DNA of 8,172 nt from contig QHOM01000180.1 in NCBI GenBank assembly GCA_003218785.1, positions 1 to 8,172 of the forward strand, in the 5' to 3' direction. Position numbers and translations under genes: made by a program. Positions within the stretch are counted from its first letter, which is position 1. Every line of letters starts with the position of its first letter. Source of the DNA: Verrucomicrobiota bacterium (GTDB lineage Bacteria; Verrucomicrobiota; Verrucomicrobiia; Chthoniobacterales; UBA10450). Positions 6,787 to 8,172 of the stretch are shown one piece after another. Below the pieces are notes generated by a model. It worked only from the letters and a program-made list of their open reading frames with translations. It ran no database searches and was not told where the DNA came from.

Positions 6787-6870
6787 GCTCGGGTGGTGGA
6801 ATGGCAGACACGTACGTTTGAGGGGCGTATGCCGAAAGGCATGCGGGTTCAAGTCCCGCCCCGAGCACCA
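6787..6870 (+). tRNA. tRNA-Leu (anticodon GAG)
   Basis: A full 84-nt cloverleaf with an encoded CCA end. The acceptor stem is GCTCGGG (6787-6793) with CCCGAGC (6860-6866), followed by discriminator A and CCA (6868-6870). The D arm is GTG/CAC (6796-6798, 6809-6811) with the G18-G19 pair at 6803-6804. The anticodon stem is TACGT/GCGTA (6813-6817, 6825-6829) around the loop TTGAGGG, placing GAG at 6820-6822. The long variable arm TGCC-GAAA-GGCA (6830-6841) is the class II feature of leucine tRNAs. The T arm is GCGGG/CCCGC (6843-6847, 6855-6859) around TTCAAGT. It reads the leucine codons CUC and CUU. No other tRNA lies beside it in the window. Confidence 0.97.
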
Positions 6871-6896
6871 ATGAAAACGCTCGATGTTGGCCGGAA

Positions 6897-6918
6897 GTGG
6901 AACAGATGTGGAACAGAT
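6897..6918. repeat. Perfect 11-bp tandem duplication downstream of tRNA-Leu
   Basis: GTGGAACAGAT occurs twice in direct succession (6897-6907, 6908-6918), 26 nt after the tRNA CCA end. It could be chance slippage or a trace of recombination near a tRNA 3' end, a common integration target. No integrase or matching att copy is visible in the window. Confidence 0.45.
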
Positions 6919-6982
6919 CCGCTCTTTCGACTCCGAACTGAAAAATATTTACTCTCATCTTCGAACCGAATAGAAACGGATC

Positions 6983-7419
6983 ATGATCTACGTCGCGCGA
7001 GCGGAAGGGAAGGTAATCGGCAAATTCAGCGAGGAAGAGTTTCGCGCAAAAATCTCCGCCGGCGATATTTCGCCGAACGATCAATACCTCGGCGATGGCA
7101 CGAGACAATGGATACGAGCGTCGGAATTCCCTGGCGCAACATTCCCGAAGCCAGACCCCAGGGAGAGGTATTGCCGGGCACGGCCTGGCCTCCCAGTGCC
7201 AAGGTCTGCACCAATTGCGGTTATCTTGGAAACCCGATCTCGATAACCAGAGGAGACTTCGCGATTGAAGTTTTGCTCTGGCTTTTTTTCCTCGTGCCCG
7301 GGATTATTTATTCGGTCTGGCGGCTCACTTCTCGCTACGCGGCCTGTCCCAAGTGCAAAGCACCGAACATAATTCCTCTCGGTTCGCCGGTGGCGCAGAG
7401 ATTTTTAGGGCGCGGGTAA
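6983..7419 (+). pseudogene. GYF_2 (DUF4339) / zinc-ribbon membrane protein, frameshifted
   Basis: From ATG 6983, frame one encodes a GYF_2-like domain (about 1-50): IYVARAEGKVIGKFSEEEF, then ISPNDQYLGDGTRQWIRASEF. After PKPDP (residue 59) this frame turns into an unrelated Arg/Pro-rich tail that stops at 7246. Moving back one base at the C4 run 7156-7159 restores a sensible sequence, QGEVLPGTAWPPSAKVCTNC, and continues to a stop at 7417-7419. The rejoined protein is 145 residues. It has CxxC (Cys76, Cys79), one membrane helix (about 95-113) and a second pair CPKC (Cys122, Cys125), so a zinc ribbon is split by a hydrophobic hairpin or helix, LITAF-like in layout. One missing C is the simplest explanation: a true mutation or a homopolymer sequencing error. 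The function is unknown; GYF_2 domains are thought to bind proline-rich peptides. Confidence 0.75.
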
Positions 7420-7634
7420 GGGTTTTGGAGAATCATTCGGCGGGGGCGCGAATTTGACTGCGTACTCGGCACGGCGGGCGCACAAGATTGCGCAACTAAT
7501 TCAGCCGATTAATCGGGTTCCGAGCACTTTTCCATTAAGACCTGGTTCTCTTTCTCGATGAGTGGCGGGCTTTCCGCGACTCGTCGCAATTAGCTCTTTG
7601 CGCCCCGTTTCGCTTCCGATAACCTCGGAGCAAT
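7420..7634 (+). other. Gene-free leader upstream of floA
   Basis: This 215-nt stretch holds no convincing gene. It contains a perfect 12-bp palindrome CCGATTAATCGG (7505-7516) and a TTGACT (7454-7459) with no good -10 at the right distance. It presumably contains the floA promoter, but I cannot place it. No terminator hairpin is clear after the preceding gene. Confidence 0.4.
7627..7630 (+). promoter_or_regulatory. Shine-Dalgarno of floA
   Basis: GGAG lies four bases ahead of ATG 7635 and supports that start. It is one of the few recognisable ribosome sites in this window. Confidence 0.5.
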
Positions 7635-8172
7635 ATGGAATCGCTTTACTATGTCGGCGTTGCGGTAGTGGCGCTGTTCGCCTTTGTCCTTGCGATCATC
7701 TTTTTCAAGTTTTTCACAACCTGGCTCCGCGCTCGCGTCGCCAATGCCCCCGTTAGTATAGGAAAAATGGTCGGAATGAGCCTTCGAAAAGTGCCGGTCG
7801 GATTGATTGTCGACAATCGCATCACGGCCGTGAAAGCTGGTCTGGATGTTCGGAGCGATCCGCTTGAAGCACATTACTTGGCGGGTGGCGACGTCAGCCA
7901 CGTAGTTCTCGCTCTAATTGCCGCTGATAAGGCAGGCATTTCCCTCGATTTCAACCGGGCCTGCGCCATCGACCTAGCCACCAAAGGCACTGGCAAGACG
8001 GTGCTCGAAGCGGTGCGCACCAGTATTAATCCGAAAGTGATCGACGCGCCGAACCCCGTGATGGGCCGCGCAACGATTGACGGCGTCGCTCAGGACGGCA
8101 TCGGAGTAAAAGTAAAGGCGCGTGTCACGGTGCGTTCGCATCTTGATCGGTTCGTCGGAGGCGCCACTGAAG
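7635..8172 (+). CDS. floA: Flotillin-like protein FloA, N-terminal part (runs off right edge)
   Basis: The first 179 residues of a FloA (YqfA) family protein, which forms oligomeric scaffolds in functional membrane microdomains. The N-terminal membrane segment is at about 5-27 (YYVGVAVVALFAFVLAIIFF). It is followed by ISIG-like VSIGKMVGMSLRKVP (40-54), AVKAGLDV (65-72), LEAHYLAGGDVSHVV (77-91), LEAVRTSINPKVID (124-137) and VKVKARVTVRSHLDRFVGGA (158-177), all characteristic of FloA. Compared with the Bacillus subtilis protein as I recall it, there are short insertions at IDLATKGTGKT (112-122) and at APNPVMGRAT (138-147), just before the GVAQDGI segment. Family members are about 330 residues, so roughly half is present. 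No nfeD gene lies directly upstream, unlike many floA loci. ATG 7635 has a GGAG ahead of it. Confidence 0.95.
   Translation, partial: MESLYYVGVAVVALFAFVLAIIFFKFFTTWLRARVANAPVSIGKMVGMSLRKVPVGLIVDNRITAVKAGLDVRSDPLEAHYLAGGDVSHVVLALIAADKAGISLDFNRACAIDLATKGTGKTVLEAVRTSINPKVIDAPNPVMGRATIDGVAQDGIGVKVKARVTVRSHLDRFVGGATE

Noticed and set aside
7156..7162. Programmed -1 frameshift site
   Set aside because: There is no X XXY YYZ heptamer and I saw no clear downstream stem or pseudoknot; a one-base loss in a C run is simpler.
6526..7419. A 297-codon open frame on the plus strand
   Set aside because: Its middle (RVVEWQTRTFEGRMPKGMRV) is the tRNA-Leu read as protein, and its first part is antisense to the PHP gene. 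Only the last 86 codons are real, as the second half of the frameshifted GYF_2 protein.
7505..7516. Perfect 12-bp palindrome CCGATTAATCGG as a floA operator
   Set aside because: About two such palindromes are expected by chance in 8 kb, and it lies 118 bases ahead of the start with no promoter match beside it. It is noted in the leader entry only.
7981..8001. GTGKT in FloA resembling a nucleotide-binding P-loop
   Set aside because: The first glycine of GxxxxGK[ST] is missing, and the surrounding sequence is plainly FloA, which is not a nucleotide-binding protein.
1..8172. CRISPR array, mobile element or phage genes
   Set aside because: No regularly spaced repeats with unique spacers, no transposase, integrase or phage protein motifs were seen on either strand.

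Overview
The window looks like a chromosomal segment from a Gram-negative-type soil bacterium, most probably a member of the Verrucomicrobiota. That placement is inference. It rests on the variant FloA with short insertions, the style of the membrane glycosyltransferase-like proteins, the DUF1573 and GYF_2 small proteins, the scarcity of strong Shine-Dalgarno sites, and a moderate GC content. There is no integrase, transposase, phage gene or CRISPR array.

Layout. On the minus strand, from 2085 down to the left edge, lie rfbB (dTDP-glucose 4,6-dehydratase, apparently missing its YxxxK segment), rfbD (dTDP-4-dehydrorhamnose reductase) and the N-terminal part of an exported DUF1573 protein. The last two share an ATGA stop/start overlap. 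Diverging from rfbB on the plus strand are two large polytopic membrane proteins: an Agl23/TIGR03663-like GT39-type protein (ending at 3664) and, 15 nt later, a 687-residue GT-C-like protein (3680-5743). A strong GC-rich hairpin sits in the divergent gap. The second membrane gene converges on a minus-strand PHP-domain phosphoesterase gene (5814-6590). A REP-like palindromic element lies exactly between the two stop codons and supplies the last six codons of the membrane protein. Then come a tRNA-Leu(GAG) gene with encoded CCA, a GYF_2/zinc-ribbon membrane protein gene broken by a one-base frameshift at a C4 run, a 215-nt leader, and the 5' part of floA running off the right edge.

How the genes fit together. 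rfbB/rfbD make a deoxysugar nucleotide (dTDP-L-rhamnose route; rfbA and rfbC are not here). The two divergent membrane proteins look like lipid-linked-sugar-using enzymes that would decorate lipids, polymers or proteins on the periplasmic side. This suggests a cell-envelope glycan locus, but no substrate can be named from sequence. The right-hand part (tRNA, GYF_2 protein, FloA) is unrelated housekeeping or membrane-organisation content.

Most worth checking: the precise in-frame loss of the catalytic Tyr/Lys segment in RfbB, the 93-nt nested palindrome with a 10-bp internal period, and the C4 frameshift. I did not see a clear new multi-gene system.
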